From Herbidospora galbida (GTDB taxonomy: Bacteria; Actinomycetota; Actinomycetes; Streptosporangiales; Streptosporangiaceae): a stretch of 64,000 bases of DNA. The stretch lies in assembly GCF_005233835.1 (NCBI RefSeq), contig NZ_SZQA01000018.1, forward strand, positions 94,790-158,789, written 5' to 3'. How positions within the stretch are numbered: position 1 is the stretch's first letter; each line of letters starts with the position of its first letter. A model generated the notes under the pieces. The model had not been told where the DNA came from. It did no database searches and worked only from the letters and a program-made list of their open reading frames with translations. The translations under genes and the position numbers were made by a program. This document shows, in pieces, positions 41,951 to 52,667 of the stretch.

Positions 41951-42622
41951 ATGCACATCGTGATCATGGGGTGCGGGCGCGTGGGATCCACGCTCGCCCA
42001 CATCCTGGAGGACAACGGCCATTCGGTCGCGATCATCGATCGTGATCCCCAGGCGTTCCGCCGCCTGCGCGCGGGGTTCCGGGGGCGCCGGGTCACCGGG
42101 ATCGGCTTCGACCGAGACGTCCTGGAAGAGGCCGGAATCGAGTCGGCCCAGGCCTACGTGGCCGTGTCCAGCGGCGACAACTCGAACATCATCAGCGCCC
42201 GCGTGGCCCGCGAGACCTTCGGCGTCGACAACGTCGTGGCCCGCATCTACGACCCCCGCCGCGCCGAGGTCTACCAGCGGCTGGGCATCCCGACCGTGGC
42301 CACCGTGCGCTGGACGGCCGACCAGATCCTGCGCCGGGTGCTGCCCGAGGGCGCCGAGCCGCTGTGGCGCGACCCGACGGGCACGGTCGTGCTGGCCGAG
42401 GTCACCTACAACCCGGCCTGGATCGGCACCCGCGCCGCCGACCTCGAGAACGCCATGGGGGGCCGGGTCGCGTTCTTCAACCGCATGGGCGAGGCGGTCG
42501 TGCCGGCCGAAGACACCATGCTCCAGGAGGGCGACGTACTCCACGTCGTCGCCGTGGGCAACCACATGGACCACATCAACAAGGTGCTGTCCGGCACGCC
42601 GGCCGAGACCGAGGAGAACTGA
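41951..42622 (+). CDS. ceoB: TrkA-type potassium-uptake regulatory protein CeoB
   Basis: 223 aa. RCK/TrkA-N Rossmann domain (VIMGCGRVGSTLAHILEDNGHSVAIIDRDPQAF) followed by a TrkA-C domain (GTVVLAEVTYNPAWIGTRAADLE). Binds NAD(H) or nucleotide and gates a K+ channel or permease. GGGGAG precedes the ATG. Stop and the ceoC start overlap as TGATG. Confidence 0.92.
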   Translation: MHIVIMGCGRVGSTLAHILEDNGHSVAIIDRDPQAFRRLRAGFRGRRVTGIGFDRDVLEEAGIESAQAYVAVSSGDNSNIISARVARETFGVDNVVARIYDPRRAEVYQRLGIPTVATVRWTADQILRRVLPEGAEPLWRDPTGTVVLAEVTYNPAWIGTRAADLENAMGGRVAFFNRMGEAVVPAEDTMLQEGDVLHVVAVGNHMDHINKVLSGTPAETEEN

Positions 42623-43281
42623 TGCGCGTCACGATCGCGGGGGCGGGCGCCGTCGGCCGTTCGATCGCGGCCGAGCTCCTGGAGAACGGCCACGAGGTGC
42701 TGCTGATCGACATCGACCCCAAGGCCATCAAGATCGACAGTGTGCCGAGGGCCGAGTGGCTGCTCGCCGACGCCTGTGAGATCTCCGCGCTCGACGAGGC
42801 CGGGCTGAACGCCTGCCACGTCGTGATCGCCGCCTCCGGCGACGACAAGGTCAACCTCGTCGTCTCGCTGCTGGCCAAGACCGAATACGGCGTGCCGCGC
42901 GTGGTCGCCCGCATCAACCACCCGAAGAACGAATGGCTGTTCAACGAGTCGTGGGGCGTCGACGTCGCGGTCTCCACGCCGCGCCTGATCAGCGCGCTCG
43001 TCGAAGAGGCGGTCAGCGTCGGCGACCTGGTGCGGCTGATGACGTTCCGCCAGGGGCAGGCCAACCTGGTCGAGCTGACCCTGCCGGAAGACGCGCCCGT
43101 GGTGGGCCAGCGGGCCGGTTCGGTGCCGTGGCCGACCGATTCGGCGCTGGTGGCGATCCTGCGCGAGGGCCGGGTGCTGGTGCCCTCGGCCGACGACCCG
43201 CTCGAGGCCGGCGACGAACTGCTGTTCGTGGCCAGCCAGGAGGTCGAGGAGGAGCTGAGTCAGCTCCTCGCTCCCCACTGA
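42622..43281 (+). CDS. ceoC: TrkA-type potassium-uptake regulatory protein CeoC
   Basis: 219 aa. Same architecture as CeoB: RVTIAGAGAVGRSIAAELLENGHEVLLIDIDP, acidic residues after the second strand, and a TrkA-C region (NLVELTLPEDAPVVGQRAGSV). Coupled to ceoB by a 1-bp overlap, so the two are made in equal amounts and probably hetero-oligomerise. Confidence 0.92.
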   Translation: MRVTIAGAGAVGRSIAAELLENGHEVLLIDIDPKAIKIDSVPRAEWLLADACEISALDEAGLNACHVVIAASGDDKVNLVVSLLAKTEYGVPRVVARINHPKNEWLFNESWGVDVAVSTPRLISALVEEAVSVGDLVRLMTFRQGQANLVELTLPEDAPVVGQRAGSVPWPTDSALVAILREGRVLVPSADDPLEAGDELLFVASQEVEEELSQLLAPH

Positions 43282-43285
43282 AAGG

Positions 43286-43960
43286 TCAGGTGGTGGGCTG
43301 GGCGGTCCGGCCGCGGGCCAGCATCCAGCCCACCGTGGCCAGCGCGGCCAGGTAGACCGGCCAGCCGAGGGCGACCTTGGCGATGCCGAGCCAGAAGACG
43401 TAGTCGCTGCCCGCCAGGTAGAGCGGGATCTGCACGCTCAGTTTGATCAGGCCGGGCAGGGCCATGATCCACGACAGCTTGACGCACAGGTCGACGATGC
43501 TCTTGTCGCGGTGCCAGGCGATCGGGTCGTCGGGGTTGGTGGCGCCCAGCAGGAAGCCCAGGAACGGCCAGCGCACCAGGATCGACAGGATCATCAGCGC
43601 CTCGACGACGGCGATCCAGAGCATGCCGGGCAGGAACGCGTCCTCCGCGTTGCCGCTGCGCAGCGCGAAGAACGCGCCGATGCCGATGCCGAAGAGGCTG
43701 TTGAGCACGAACTGCGGCGTCGACCGCTGCACGATGCGGGCCAGCAGGAGCACCACCGACAGGGCGACCGAGAGGATCACGGAGAACTTCAGGTCTTCGG
43801 TGAAGATCCAGGTCAGCGTGAAGGCGATCGTGGGCACGGCCGCCTCGACGGTGCCCCGCTTGCCGCCGAACGCCTTGGCGATCTGGGCCCGGACCACGGC
43901 CTCAACGGTCTCGTGGGCGCTCACCGGCGGTGGCGGTGCGGCCTCTTCGGCAGTGCTCAC
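43286..43960 (-). CDS. DUF3159 family membrane protein
   Basis: 224-aa integral membrane protein with about five hydrophobic segments. It has the family's AFGGKRGTVEAAVPTIAFTLTWIFTEDLKFSVILS opening and ATNPDDPIAWHRDKSIVDLCVKLSWI in the middle. GTG at 43960 starts STAEEAAPPPP. Function unknown; position matches Rv2693c. Convergent with ceoC, 4 bp apart. Confidence 0.82.
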   Translation of the reverse strand: MSTAEEAAPPPPVSAHETVEAVVRAQIAKAFGGKRGTVEAAVPTIAFTLTWIFTEDLKFSVILSVALSVVLLLARIVQRSTPQFVLNSLFGIGIGAFFALRSGNAEDAFLPGMLWIAVVEALMILSILVRWPFLGFLLGATNPDDPIAWHRDKSIVDLCVKLSWIMALPGLIKLSVQIPLYLAGSDYVFWLGIAKVALGWPVYLAALATVGWMLARGRTAQPTT

Positions 43961-43980
43961 GTGTGGTTCACCGTTCCTCG

Positions 43981-44367
43981 TCACCCGGTTGGGCGAAGTT
44001 CGTACCGCGGGTTGAACATGACCTTGCGACCGTCTTGCAGGCTCACGAGGCCCTCGGCCCGGACCACCCGGCCCGGCTCGATGCCGACGATCTTGCGTCG
44101 GCCCAGCCAGACCAGGTCGATGACGTCGGAGCCGTCGTACAGCTCGGCTTCCAGGGCCGGGGCGCCGCCTCGGGGCCGGAGGGTCACCGTACGAAGGGTA
44201 CCGGCCACGCAGAAACGCTGGCGCTCGCCACACGCCGCGATGGGAGTGGCCCCGTGGTTCTCGAGGTCTTCCCGAAGTTCAGCCGCCTCCAGCTCGGCCT
44301 GGCTGGTGGCCAGCCGGCGGAAGAAGCCGCGTAGTCCGCCCTTTTTGACGGGCTCCTGTGTGCTCAT
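43981..44367 (-). CDS. OB-fold nucleic-acid-binding protein
   Basis: 128 aa. Basic N-terminus (VKKGGLRGFFRRL), then an OB-fold: CVAGTLRTVTLRPRGGAPALEAELYDGSDVIDLVWLGRRKIVGIEPGRVVRAEGLV. Corresponds in position to Rv2694c, annotated as OB-fold. Small; partners unknown. Ends 20 bp before the DUF3159 start. Confidence 0.82.
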   Translation of the reverse strand: MSTQEPVKKGGLRGFFRRLATSQAELEAAELREDLENHGATPIAACGERQRFCVAGTLRTVTLRPRGGAPALEAELYDGSDVIDLVWLGRRKIVGIEPGRVVRAEGLVSLQDGRKVMFNPRYELRPTG

Positions 44368-44437
44368 GATGCTTCAGCCTAGGCGATGGGCGTCCAGGTG
44401 CATAACGGTCCCATATCGACCGGGCAAAAGCGGGAAT

Positions 44438-45127
44438 TCACCGGGTTTCGGTGATCTCCGGGCCCCGCTCGTAGGGGTCGTAGCCCTTGTCCTCCGACTG
44501 CTCCTCCAGGGCCTGCCGCGCCTCCGGCGGAAGCTGGAGCGGGATGCCCTCGCGGGGGGCCATCGGGTCGTCGCCCCGGACGACCACGACCTCGCGCACC
44601 ACGCCCTCGAGGACGGCGGCGGCGTTGGGGTCGACGGCGGCCCGGCCGGTGATGACGGCCCGCAGGAACCAGCGCGGCCCGTCGACGCCGATGTAGCGGA
44701 TGGGCGCGGAGGGGCCGTTCTGCTGCGGCACGACCGCGTGGAGCTCGGTGCCGAAGGGGCCCTCGGTCTCCTCGACGGTGCCCTTGGCCGACTCGACGTC
44801 GCGTGCGAGCTCGACCCGCAGGTCGTCCCACAGGCCCGACTTCTTGGGGGCGGCGAAGGCGTGCAGCTGCAGGGCGCTCTCGTGGGCCAGCACCAGCGCG
44901 CCGACGATCTGCTCGCCGGCCACCTGGAGCTGGACCTCGAAGTCGGGCCCGATGGGCAGGTGGAGCCCGCCCAGGTCGACCCTGTCGGCCTGCGGGTAGC
45001 TGTCGGCGGCGTCCCAGGGGCCGGACTCGCGGGCCGGGCCCTCGGGTGCGGGGGCCGGCTGCTGGCCGGGAGTGGGGTCGGACGGGGTCTCGGCCGCGCC
45101 ACGTCGGCGTCGGAACACGATGGTCAC
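44438..45127 (-). CDS. DUF3710 family protein
   Basis: 229 aa, soluble. Acidic/Pro-rich first 45 residues, then VDLGGLHLPIGPDFEVQLQVAGEQIVGALVLAHESALQLHAFAAPKKSGLWDDLR, the core of DUF3710, and IRYIGVDGPRWFLRAVITG. GTG at 45127; a second GTG at 45118 is also possible. Sits 5 bp after dut, conserved next to it across actinobacteria. Function unknown. Confidence 0.85.
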   Translation of the reverse strand: MTIVFRRRRGAAETPSDPTPGQQPAPAPEGPARESGPWDAADSYPQADRVDLGGLHLPIGPDFEVQLQVAGEQIVGALVLAHESALQLHAFAAPKKSGLWDDLRVELARDVESAKGTVEETEGPFGTELHAVVPQQNGPSAPIRYIGVDGPRWFLRAVITGRAAVDPNAAAVLEGVVREVVVVRGDDPMAPREGIPLQLPPEARQALEEQSEDKGYDPYERGPEITETR

Positions 45128-45132
45128 CTTTC

Positions 45133-45570
45133 CTATCTGCCGGTGGAGCCGAAGCCGCCGGCGCCGCGCGCCGATCCGGGGAGCCGCTCCACCTCGTAGA
45201 ACGCCGCCTTCTCGACCCGCTGGATGACCAGCTGGGCGACGCGGTCACCGCGCCGCAGCCGGACGGCCTCCTTGAGGTCGGTGTTGAGCAGCGTCACCTT
45301 GATCTCGCCTCGATATCCGGCATCGACCGTTCCAGGCGCGTTGACCAGCGTCACACCGTGCTTGGCGGCCAGCCCGGAACGCGGGTGGACGAACGCGGCG
45401 TAGCCGTCGGGCAGCGCGATCGCCACGCCCGTGCCGACCATGGCCCGCTCGCCCGGGAGCAGCTCGACGTCTTCCGCCGCGTAGAGATCGGCACCCGCGT
45501 CGCCCGGATGGGCGTACGCCGGTAGCGGCAGCTCAGGGTCGAGCCGGTGGATCAGCACCTCGACACTCAT
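45133..45570 (-). CDS. dut: Deoxyuridine 5'-triphosphate nucleotidohydrolase
   Basis: 145-aa trimeric dUTPase that converts dUTP to dUMP and limits uracil in DNA. All five motifs present: AGADLYA, PRSGLAAKHG, NAPGTVDAGYRGEI, GDRVAQLVI and the C-terminal RGAGGFGSTGR that closes on the substrate. ATG at 45570. Length as usual for the family. Confidence 0.96.
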   Translation of the reverse strand: MSVEVLIHRLDPELPLPAYAHPGDAGADLYAAEDVELLPGERAMVGTGVAIALPDGYAAFVHPRSGLAAKHGVTLVNAPGTVDAGYRGEIKVTLLNTDLKEAVRLRRGDRVAQLVIQRVEKAAFYEVERLPGSARGAGGFGSTGR

Positions 45571-45581
45571 GGATCGCAACC

Positions 45582-46754
45582 CTACCGGTTGGGACCCGCC
45601 GGAGCCGCGTCTCCCGCGCCTGGTGAGGGCTCTGGTTCGGGCGGGTCGGGTTCGACCGGCCTGGGCGGTTCGACCGGCCGGTCGCGGCGCAGCTCGGGCA
45701 GCGCCCGGTAGATCACGGCCGTGACCGGGACGGCCACCACGGCCCCCGCGATGCCGCCCAGGATGCCGCCGACGGCCAGCACGATGATGATGGCCAGCGG
45801 GTGGAACTCCAGCGCCCGGCCGACGATCAGCGGCTGGAGCACGTGGTTCTCCAGCTGCTGCTCCACCACCAGGACGCCGACGAAGATCAGGGCGTACACC
45901 CAGCCCTGGGAGCCGAAGACGACGAGGGTGGCGACGCCGCCGGCGAAGAAGATGCCGACGATCGGGATGAAGGACGCGAAGAAGATGAGCACCGCCAGCG
46001 GCGCCCACAGCGGCACCCGCATCCCGGCCAGCACGATGCCGATGACCAGCGCGTGGACGGCCGCGACCGCGACGGTGCCCAGGACGTAGTGCGACAGGGT
46101 CCGCCAGGCGGCCCGGCCCGCGCGGTCGACCCGGTCGGCCGCGCCGCCGAAGGCCCGCAGGAACCAGCCCCAGATCCGGTCGCCGTCCTTGAGCAGGAAG
46201 AACGTGACGAACAGCAGCAGCACGATCGCGGCCAGTGCCTCGACCAGGGCGGTGGCCCCGGTCAGCACGGTGTCGGTGATCTGACTGCGCTGCTCGTTGA
46301 TCTGCCGCGTCAGTTCCTCGACGAAGTCGGCGATCTGCGCCTCGCGCAGGTGCAGCGGCCCGGTGAGCAGCCACGCCTGCACGTCGCGCGCGGTCTGCTG
46401 GATCTGCGCGACCAGGCCGGGGAACTCGTCGTTGGCCCGGTTGCCGATCAGGAAGCCCAGCCCGCCGATGAACGCCAGCGCGACGAGCATCGTCGTCCAG
46501 GTGGCGTAGATCGGCCGGAACCCGGCCCGGCGCAGGCGGCTGGTGATCGGGTAGAGCAGCGCCGTCAGCAGGAACGCGATCGCGACCGGGAGGGTCACGA
46601 AGCTGAGCCGGGCGACGATCATGGCGAAGAAGTAGACCACCACGCCGATGACGATGACCCGCCACGACCAGGCCGCGACGATGTTCAGTGTGGGCGGCAC
46701 GCTCGGCCCCCGCCGGCCCTTCCCCGGATGGGCATGCTCACGTTCTGCGATCAC
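45582..46754 (-). CDS. AI-2E family transporter
   Basis: 390-aa polytopic membrane protein. About eight helices in the PerM/TqsA layout, with LLLFVTFFLLKDGDRIW and the late IGIVLAGMRVPLWAPLAVLIFFASFIPIVGIFFAGGVATLVV. Pro-rich C-terminal tail. The family includes AI-2 exporters and Na+/H+ antiporters; substrate here not predictable. GTG start at 46754. 11 bp from dut. Confidence 0.85.
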   Translation of the reverse strand: MIAEREHAHPGKGRRGPSVPPTLNIVAAWSWRVIVIGVVVYFFAMIVARLSFVTLPVAIAFLLTALLYPITSRLRRAGFRPIYATWTTMLVALAFIGGLGFLIGNRANDEFPGLVAQIQQTARDVQAWLLTGPLHLREAQIADFVEELTRQINEQRSQITDTVLTGATALVEALAAIVLLLFVTFFLLKDGDRIWGWFLRAFGGAADRVDRAGRAAWRTLSHYVLGTVAVAAVHALVIGIVLAGMRVPLWAPLAVLIFFASFIPIVGIFFAGGVATLVVFGSQGWVYALIFVGVLVVEQQLENHVLQPLIVGRALEFHPLAIIIVLAVGGILGGIAGAVVAVPVTAVIYRALPELRRDRPVEPPRPVEPDPPEPEPSPGAGDAAPAGPNR

Positions 46755-46796
46755 GCGTCCAGCCTGGCACGGGAACGGGCCGGACGCGCAACCGGA

Positions 46797-49319
46797 TTAG
46801 GCTTCTTCAAGGACGGTGTTGACCACGAGCGGCCCTTCGGCCGCCTCCAGCACGAACTCCTCGACGTTGCCCGCCGCGCACAGGTCGTCTTGGGCGAGCC
46901 TGACCAGTTCGGCCTTCTCGCCGCGGACGTCGAGCCGGGTCACCTCGGCCCGCATCGACAGCTTGGCCGCCGACTTGGCCTTGCGCACCCGCGCCAGCAC
47001 GTCGGCCACCGCTTCGAGCACCTCGGGGTCGCCGCCGCGACCGGCGACAGACGGCCAGGCGGCGGTGTGGACGGAGCCCTCCCGCCACCACGACCAGACC
47101 TCTTCGGTCACGAACGGCAGGAACGGCGCGAACAGCCGCAGCAGCGTGTCGAGCGCGGCCCGCAGCGCGGCCACCGCCGAGGCGTCGCCGTCGTAGGCGC
47201 GCGCCTTGACCAGTTCGAGGTGGTCGTCGCAGAACGCCCAGAAGAACCGCTCGGTCCGCTCCAGGGCCTTGGTGTAGTCGAAGGCCTCGAAGGCGCGGGT
47301 GGCGTCGCGGACCACCTCGTCGAGGGCGGCCAGCATCGACAGGTCGAGCGGCGCGGTCACCTCTCCCTCGCCCGCCTCGAAGGAGAGCACGAACTTAGAC
47401 GCGTTGAGGATCTTGATGGCCAGACGGCGGCCGATCTTGATCATCCCGGTGTCGAAGGTGGTGTCGGTGCCCGGACGGCCGTTGGCGGCCCAGTAGCGGA
47501 CGGCGTCGGAGCCGTACTCCTCCAGCAGACCCATGGGCGTGACCACGTTGCCCTTGGACTTCGACATCTTCTTGCGGTCGGGGTCGAGGATCCAGCCCGA
47601 GATGGCGGCGTGCTTCCACGGCAGCACGCCTTCTTCCTGGTGGGCCCGGACCAGCGTGGAGAACAGCCAGGTGCGGATGATCTCGTGGGCCTGGGGCCGC
47701 AGGTCCATCGGGAAGACCCGCCGGAACAGGTCGGCGTCGCGCTCCCAGCCGCCCGCGATCTGCGGCGTCAGCGACGAGGTCGCCCAGGTGTCCATGACGT
47801 CGGGGTCGCCGGCGAAGCCGAAGGGCTTGCCGCGCAGGTCTTCGGTGAAGCCGGGCGGCACGTCGCTCGACGGGTCGATCGGCAGCATGCTCTCGGGCGG
47901 CACGATCGGCGCCTCGTAGACGATCTCGCCCTCGGAGTCGAGCTGGTACCAGACCGGGATCGGCACGCCGAAGAACCGCTGCCGGGAGATCAGCCAGTCG
48001 CCGGCCAGCCCTTCGACCCAGTTGTCGTAGCGGACCCGCATGTGGGCGGGGTGCCAGATCAGCTCGCGGCCCCGGTCGAGCATCTCCCAGCGCAGCTTGG
48101 CGTCGCGCCCGCCGTTGCGGATGTACCACTGGCGGGTGGTCACGATCTCAAGGGGCTTGTCGCCCTTCTCGTAGAACTTGACCGGCCGCTTCACCGGCCG
48201 CGGCTGCCCTTCGAGCTCGCCGCTCGCGGCGAGCATCTCGACCATGCGCTCGCGGGCGCTGTGCATGGTCTTCCCGGCCAGTTCCTTGTACGGCTCCGCG
48301 TTCACGCCCTCCGGGGCGTCCGGCAGCATCCGGCCGTCCCAGCCGACGACGGCGCGGGTGGGCAGTTCGAGCTCCCGCCACCAGACGACGTCGGTGACGT
48401 CGCCGAAGGTGCAGATCATCGCGATGCCCGAGCCCTTGTCGGGTTCGGCCAGGTGGTGGGCCAGGACCGGCACCTCGGCCCCGAAGACGGGGGTGCGCAC
48501 GGTCGACCCGAACAGCGGCCGGTAGCGCTCGTCGTCGGGATGGGCGACCAGCGCCACGCAGGCCGGGATCAGCTCGGGCCGGGTCGTCTCGATCCAGACC
48601 CGGCTGGCGAACCCCTGCGCCTGCTGCTCGGGCGACAGGTGGAAGGCGATGCGGTGGAAGGCGCCCGGCCACTCGCGGTCTTCGAGCTCGGCCTGGGCGA
48701 CGGCTGTGCGGAAGGTGACGTCCCAGAGCGTCGGGGCCTCGGCCAGGTAGGCCTGCCCGCGCTCCAGGTTCCGCAGGAACGCCCGCTGGGACGCCGCCCG
48801 CGCGTTCGCGTCGATCGTCTGGTAGGTCATCGACCAGTCGACCGACAGCCCGAGACGCCGCCACAGCTCCTCGAACGCCTTCTCGTCGTCGACCGTCAGC
48901 CGCTCGCACAGCTCGATGAAGTTGCGCCGGGAGATCGGCACCTGCTGCTTGCCGGGCTTGTCGGGCGGCTGGAAGCCGGGGTCGTAGGGGACCGAGGGGT
49001 CGCACCGGACGCCGAAGACGATCTGGACCCGGCGTTCGGTCGGCAGGCCGTTGTCGTCCCACCCCATGGGGTAGAAGACGGCCTTGCCGCGCATCCGCTG
49101 GAACCGCGCGATCGTGTCGGTGTGGGTATAGGAGAAGACGTGGCCGACGTGGAGTGACCCGGAAACGGTGGGAGGCGGCGTGTCGATCGAGAAGATCTGC
49201 TCACGCGGACGCGACCGGTCGAACCGATAGAGGTCGTCGGCTGCCCAGCGGGCTACCCATGCCTGCTCCAAGCCGTCGAGAGAGGGCCTGTCGGGGGGCA
49301 GTGGTCGCTGAGTCGTCAT
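46797..49319 (-). CDS. valS: Valyl-tRNA synthetase
   Basis: 840-aa class I synthetase charging tRNA-Val. It has PPPTVSGSLHVGHVFSYTHTD (HIGH motif as HVGH), editing domain around FASRVWIETTRPELIPACVALVAHP, KKMSKSKGNVV and an anticodon-binding domain rich in WSWWREGSVHTAAWP. The GWDDNGLPTERRVQ element is typical of the archaeal/actinobacterial subtype rather than the common bacterial one. ATG at 49319. Confidence 0.93.
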   Translation of the reverse strand: MTTQRPLPPDRPSLDGLEQAWVARWAADDLYRFDRSRPREQIFSIDTPPPTVSGSLHVGHVFSYTHTDTIARFQRMRGKAVFYPMGWDDNGLPTERRVQIVFGVRCDPSVPYDPGFQPPDKPGKQQVPISRRNFIELCERLTVDDEKAFEELWRRLGLSVDWSMTYQTIDANARAASQRAFLRNLERGQAYLAEAPTLWDVTFRTAVAQAELEDREWPGAFHRIAFHLSPEQQAQGFASRVWIETTRPELIPACVALVAHPDDERYRPLFGSTVRTPVFGAEVPVLAHHLAEPDKGSGIAMICTFGDVTDVVWWRELELPTRAVVGWDGRMLPDAPEGVNAEPYKELAGKTMHSARERMVEMLAASGELEGQPRPVKRPVKFYEKGDKPLEIVTTRQWYIRNGGRDAKLRWEMLDRGRELIWHPAHMRVRYDNWVEGLAGDWLISRQRFFGVPIPVWYQLDSEGEIVYEAPIVPPESMLPIDPSSDVPPGFTEDLRGKPFGFAGDPDVMDTWATSSLTPQIAGGWERDADLFRRVFPMDLRPQAHEIIRTWLFSTLVRAHQEEGVLPWKHAAISGWILDPDRKKMSKSKGNVVTPMGLLEEYGSDAVRYWAANGRPGTDTTFDTGMIKIGRRLAIKILNASKFVLSFEAGEGEVTAPLDLSMLAALDEVVRDATRAFEAFDYTKALERTERFFWAFCDDHLELVKARAYDGDASAVAALRAALDTLLRLFAPFLPFVTEEVWSWWREGSVHTAAWPSVAGRGGDPEVLEAVADVLARVRKAKSAAKLSMRAEVTRLDVRGEKAELVRLAQDDLCAAGNVEEFVLEAAEGPLVVNTVLEEA

Positions 49320-49387
49320 GCCACCAGATGTTATGGCGTACGGGCCTGGAGGACGCAGCAGAATAAGGTCGTTACCGAGGAGGGATC

Positions 49388-49687
49388 ATGGCGGGTAAGG
49401 AAGAGAAACCGGACATGCAGTGGCGCATCGTCGGCGGCCTGGTGGGGCTGGCCGTCGGTTTCATCGCCAAGAAGGCGCTGTCCTTCGCCTGGGAGAAGGC
49501 CACCGGCAGGAAGCCCCCGGCCAGCGTCGACTCCCCCGACGTGAGCCTCGGCGAGGCCATCGCCTACGCGGTCGTGATGGGCCTGGGCATGGAGGTCACC
49601 CGCATCGTCGCCACCAGGGCCGCGGCGAAGCGCTGGAAGAACTGGAAGGACATGGCCCAGGACGTCGCGGAGGAGATCAAGGACTGA
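49388..49687 (+). CDS. DUF4235 family small membrane protein
   Basis: 99 aa. MQWRIVGGLVGLAVGFIAKKALSFAWEKATGRKPP and the second helix LGEAIAYAVVMGLGMEVTRIVATRAAAKRW match DUF4235. GAGGAGGG precedes the ATG. Followed by a terminator (49689). Function unknown; two helices suggest a membrane-associated role. Confidence 0.88.
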   Translation: MAGKEEKPDMQWRIVGGLVGLAVGFIAKKALSFAWEKATGRKPPASVDSPDVSLGEAIAYAVVMGLGMEVTRIVATRAAAKRWKNWKDMAQDVAEEIKD

Positions 49688-49688
49688 A

Positions 49689-49725
49689 GCGCACTCTGGC
49701 CGGCCGAAGGCCGGCCTGGGTGCGC
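49689..49725 (+). terminator. Terminator after DUF4235 gene
   Basis: GCGCACTCTGGCCGGCC pairs with GGCCGGCCTGGGTGCGC around a GAA loop. Confidence 0.75.
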
Positions 49726-49731
49726 GCCGCG

Positions 49732-49751
49732 GAACCTGCCCGATAGACAGG
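49732..49751. repeat. Inter-terminator motif copy
   Basis: GAACCTGCCCGATAGACAGG, lying between the terminators of two convergent genes. Differs by one base from the copy at 55082. Confidence 0.7.
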
Positions 49752-49779
49752 CGAGCCCTGGCCGACGGCCAGGGCTCGC
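49751..49779 (-). terminator. otsA terminator
   Basis: GCGAGCCCTGGCC and GGCCAGGGCTCGC form a 13-bp perfect stem with a GAC loop, just after the otsA stop at 49782. Confidence 0.8.
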
Positions 49780-49781
49780 GG

Positions 49782-51155
<1,374 letters not shown>

Positions 51156-51278
51156 GAGCCCTCCAGTTATCGCCTTACGAACAACCATACGTAAGGTCCC
51201 CGGAACCGCCCATACCCCCATCGACGTGCACAATTCATTACGTCAAGTGTGAGAATGATCTCCCGCAGGTCGTGACCT

Positions 51279-51308
51279 GTTACCCAATGGTTTAGACCAA
51301 GGGGTAAC
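51279..51308 (-). terminator. Dyad downstream of the 51,318 gene
   Basis: GTTACCCAATGGT and ACCAAGGGGTAAC pair at 11 of 13 positions around TTAG, right after the stop at 51318 and upstream of otsA. Could be a terminator or an operator for otsA. Confidence 0.45.
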
Positions 51309-51317
51309 GGTTTGGTA

Positions 51318-52115
51318 TCAGCGCTGCGGAGCGGGGGGAAGACCGCGCTGACGGCGCAGATCGGTGCGCACCGCCACGGCCAGACGCTTGGTGGCGAGCC
51401 GGTTGAGCGCCCCGCCGGCCACGGCGCCGGTGAGGAAGGGGCCGAGGGTGGTCAGGTGGCGGCCGAGGGTCCGCATGAGCCGGTTGCGCAGCGAGGTCTT
51501 GGCCGCCGCCCCGAGGGCGAGCGTGACCGACGCGGGTTTCAGGGGGTCGACCCCCCGCTGCTTGGACCAGGCGATGGCGAACAGCGCCGCCCGGTTGGGC
51601 CCCGTGCCGGGCACCTGCACGCCGTAGACCTCGTGGAGTTCCGCCAGCAGTTTGACCTCGATGGCGGCCACGACGACGGTCTCGGCGACGAGCTGCGCCG
51701 GAGCGGAGAGGAGGAGAGGGGGCGCGGCGAACTCCGCCGCGGCCAGTGCGCCGCCCACGGCGCCGACGGCCATGGTGGCCTTCGTCGCGGTGCGGACGAG
51801 GTCGTCTGCCAGCTGTTCGCCGGTCAGACCGTAGTGGTGTTCCTGCAGGGTCGCCAGGTCGCGGATCGGCAGCCGCGTGGCGACGTTCATGAAAAGGTCG
51901 GCCAGCCAGCGGCCGCGGCCGACCCCGCTGGCACTCGCCTTCCTGGCGGACGTGGCCAGTGCCCCGCTGAGGCGGCCGAGCAGCCTGCGCCGCTCGGCGC
52001 CGTCAGTTTCCCCCGGTACATCCTGGCTGACAAGCTTGCCGATGATCTCGGCGACTTCGTCGTCGCCGTCACGATCCCTACTCTGATCTCTGGTCTGATC
52101 CGCTTCTGAAGACAT
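51318..52115 (-). CDS. Conserved actinobacterial membrane-associated protein (EcsC-like?)
   Basis: 265 aa. Acidic N-terminus (about 1-45), then helices including ATKATMAVGAVGGALAAAEFAAPPLLLSAPAQLVAETVVVAAIEVKLLAELHEVYG, which resembles EcsC-type membrane-associated proteins, and a basic C-terminus. ATG at 52115. Next to DUF4193 (19 bp), probably co-transcribed. Function unknown. Confidence 0.6.
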   Translation of the reverse strand: MSSEADQTRDQSRDRDGDDEVAEIIGKLVSQDVPGETDGAERRRLLGRLSGALATSARKASASGVGRGRWLADLFMNVATRLPIRDLATLQEHHYGLTGEQLADDLVRTATKATMAVGAVGGALAAAEFAAPPLLLSAPAQLVAETVVVAAIEVKLLAELHEVYGVQVPGTGPNRAALFAIAWSKQRGVDPLKPASVTLALGAAAKTSLRNRLMRTLGRHLTTLGPFLTGAVAGGALNRLATKRLAVAVRTDLRRQRGLPPAPQR

Positions 52116-52134
52116 CAACGGACCCTTCCCGGAA

Positions 52135-52434
52135 TCAGGCTGCGCACTCGCGGCAGACCTGCTGTCCGTTCTTCTCGGAGGCGAGCTGGCTGCGGTGATG
52201 CACCAGGAAGCACCGTGAACAGGTGAACTCGTCGGCCTGCCGAGGGATCACTCGGAGCGAGAGCTCCTCGTTCGACAGGTCAGCCCCCGGCAGCTCAAGC
52301 GACTCGGCCAGATCGGTCTCGTCGATGTCGATGCTGCCCGACGACTTGTCGCTGCGCCGCGCCTGGAGTTCCTGAAGGCTGTCTTCGCTCAGGTCGTCGT
52401 CAGTCTTGCGCGGGCTGTCGTAGTCGGTAGCCAT
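52135..52434 (-). CDS. DUF4193 zinc-ribbon protein
   Basis: 99 aa. MATDYDSPRKTDDD opening, acidic middle, and a C-terminal zinc ribbon TCSRCFLVHHRSQL...CREC (two CxxC pairs). This is a widespread actinobacterial protein (Rv2699c family). Zinc ribbon suggests nucleic-acid or polymerase contact; role unknown. Confidence 0.9.
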   Translation of the reverse strand: MATDYDSPRKTDDDLSEDSLQELQARRSDKSSGSIDIDETDLAESLELPGADLSNEELSLRVIPRQADEFTCSRCFLVHHRSQLASEKNGQQVCRECAA

Positions 52435-52667
52435 TTGCGTACTCCATCCCCCTCATCTGTATCTCTGACGCTTCGGGAGGGTGGCGCCCATACCGGGCAT
52501 TCGGTACCCCGGATGAATGGACGCTGAACCTCCCGCCTCGCGAGGGTGTTCCCCACCTCGGCTCCGGTTAGCCAAATATGGCGAAACCACAGCATTGGCG
52601 GGATGACCCACCGCGTTCGACGGCACATCCAACCACATTGCGCGAGTGGATGTGCAGCAGGGCACGA

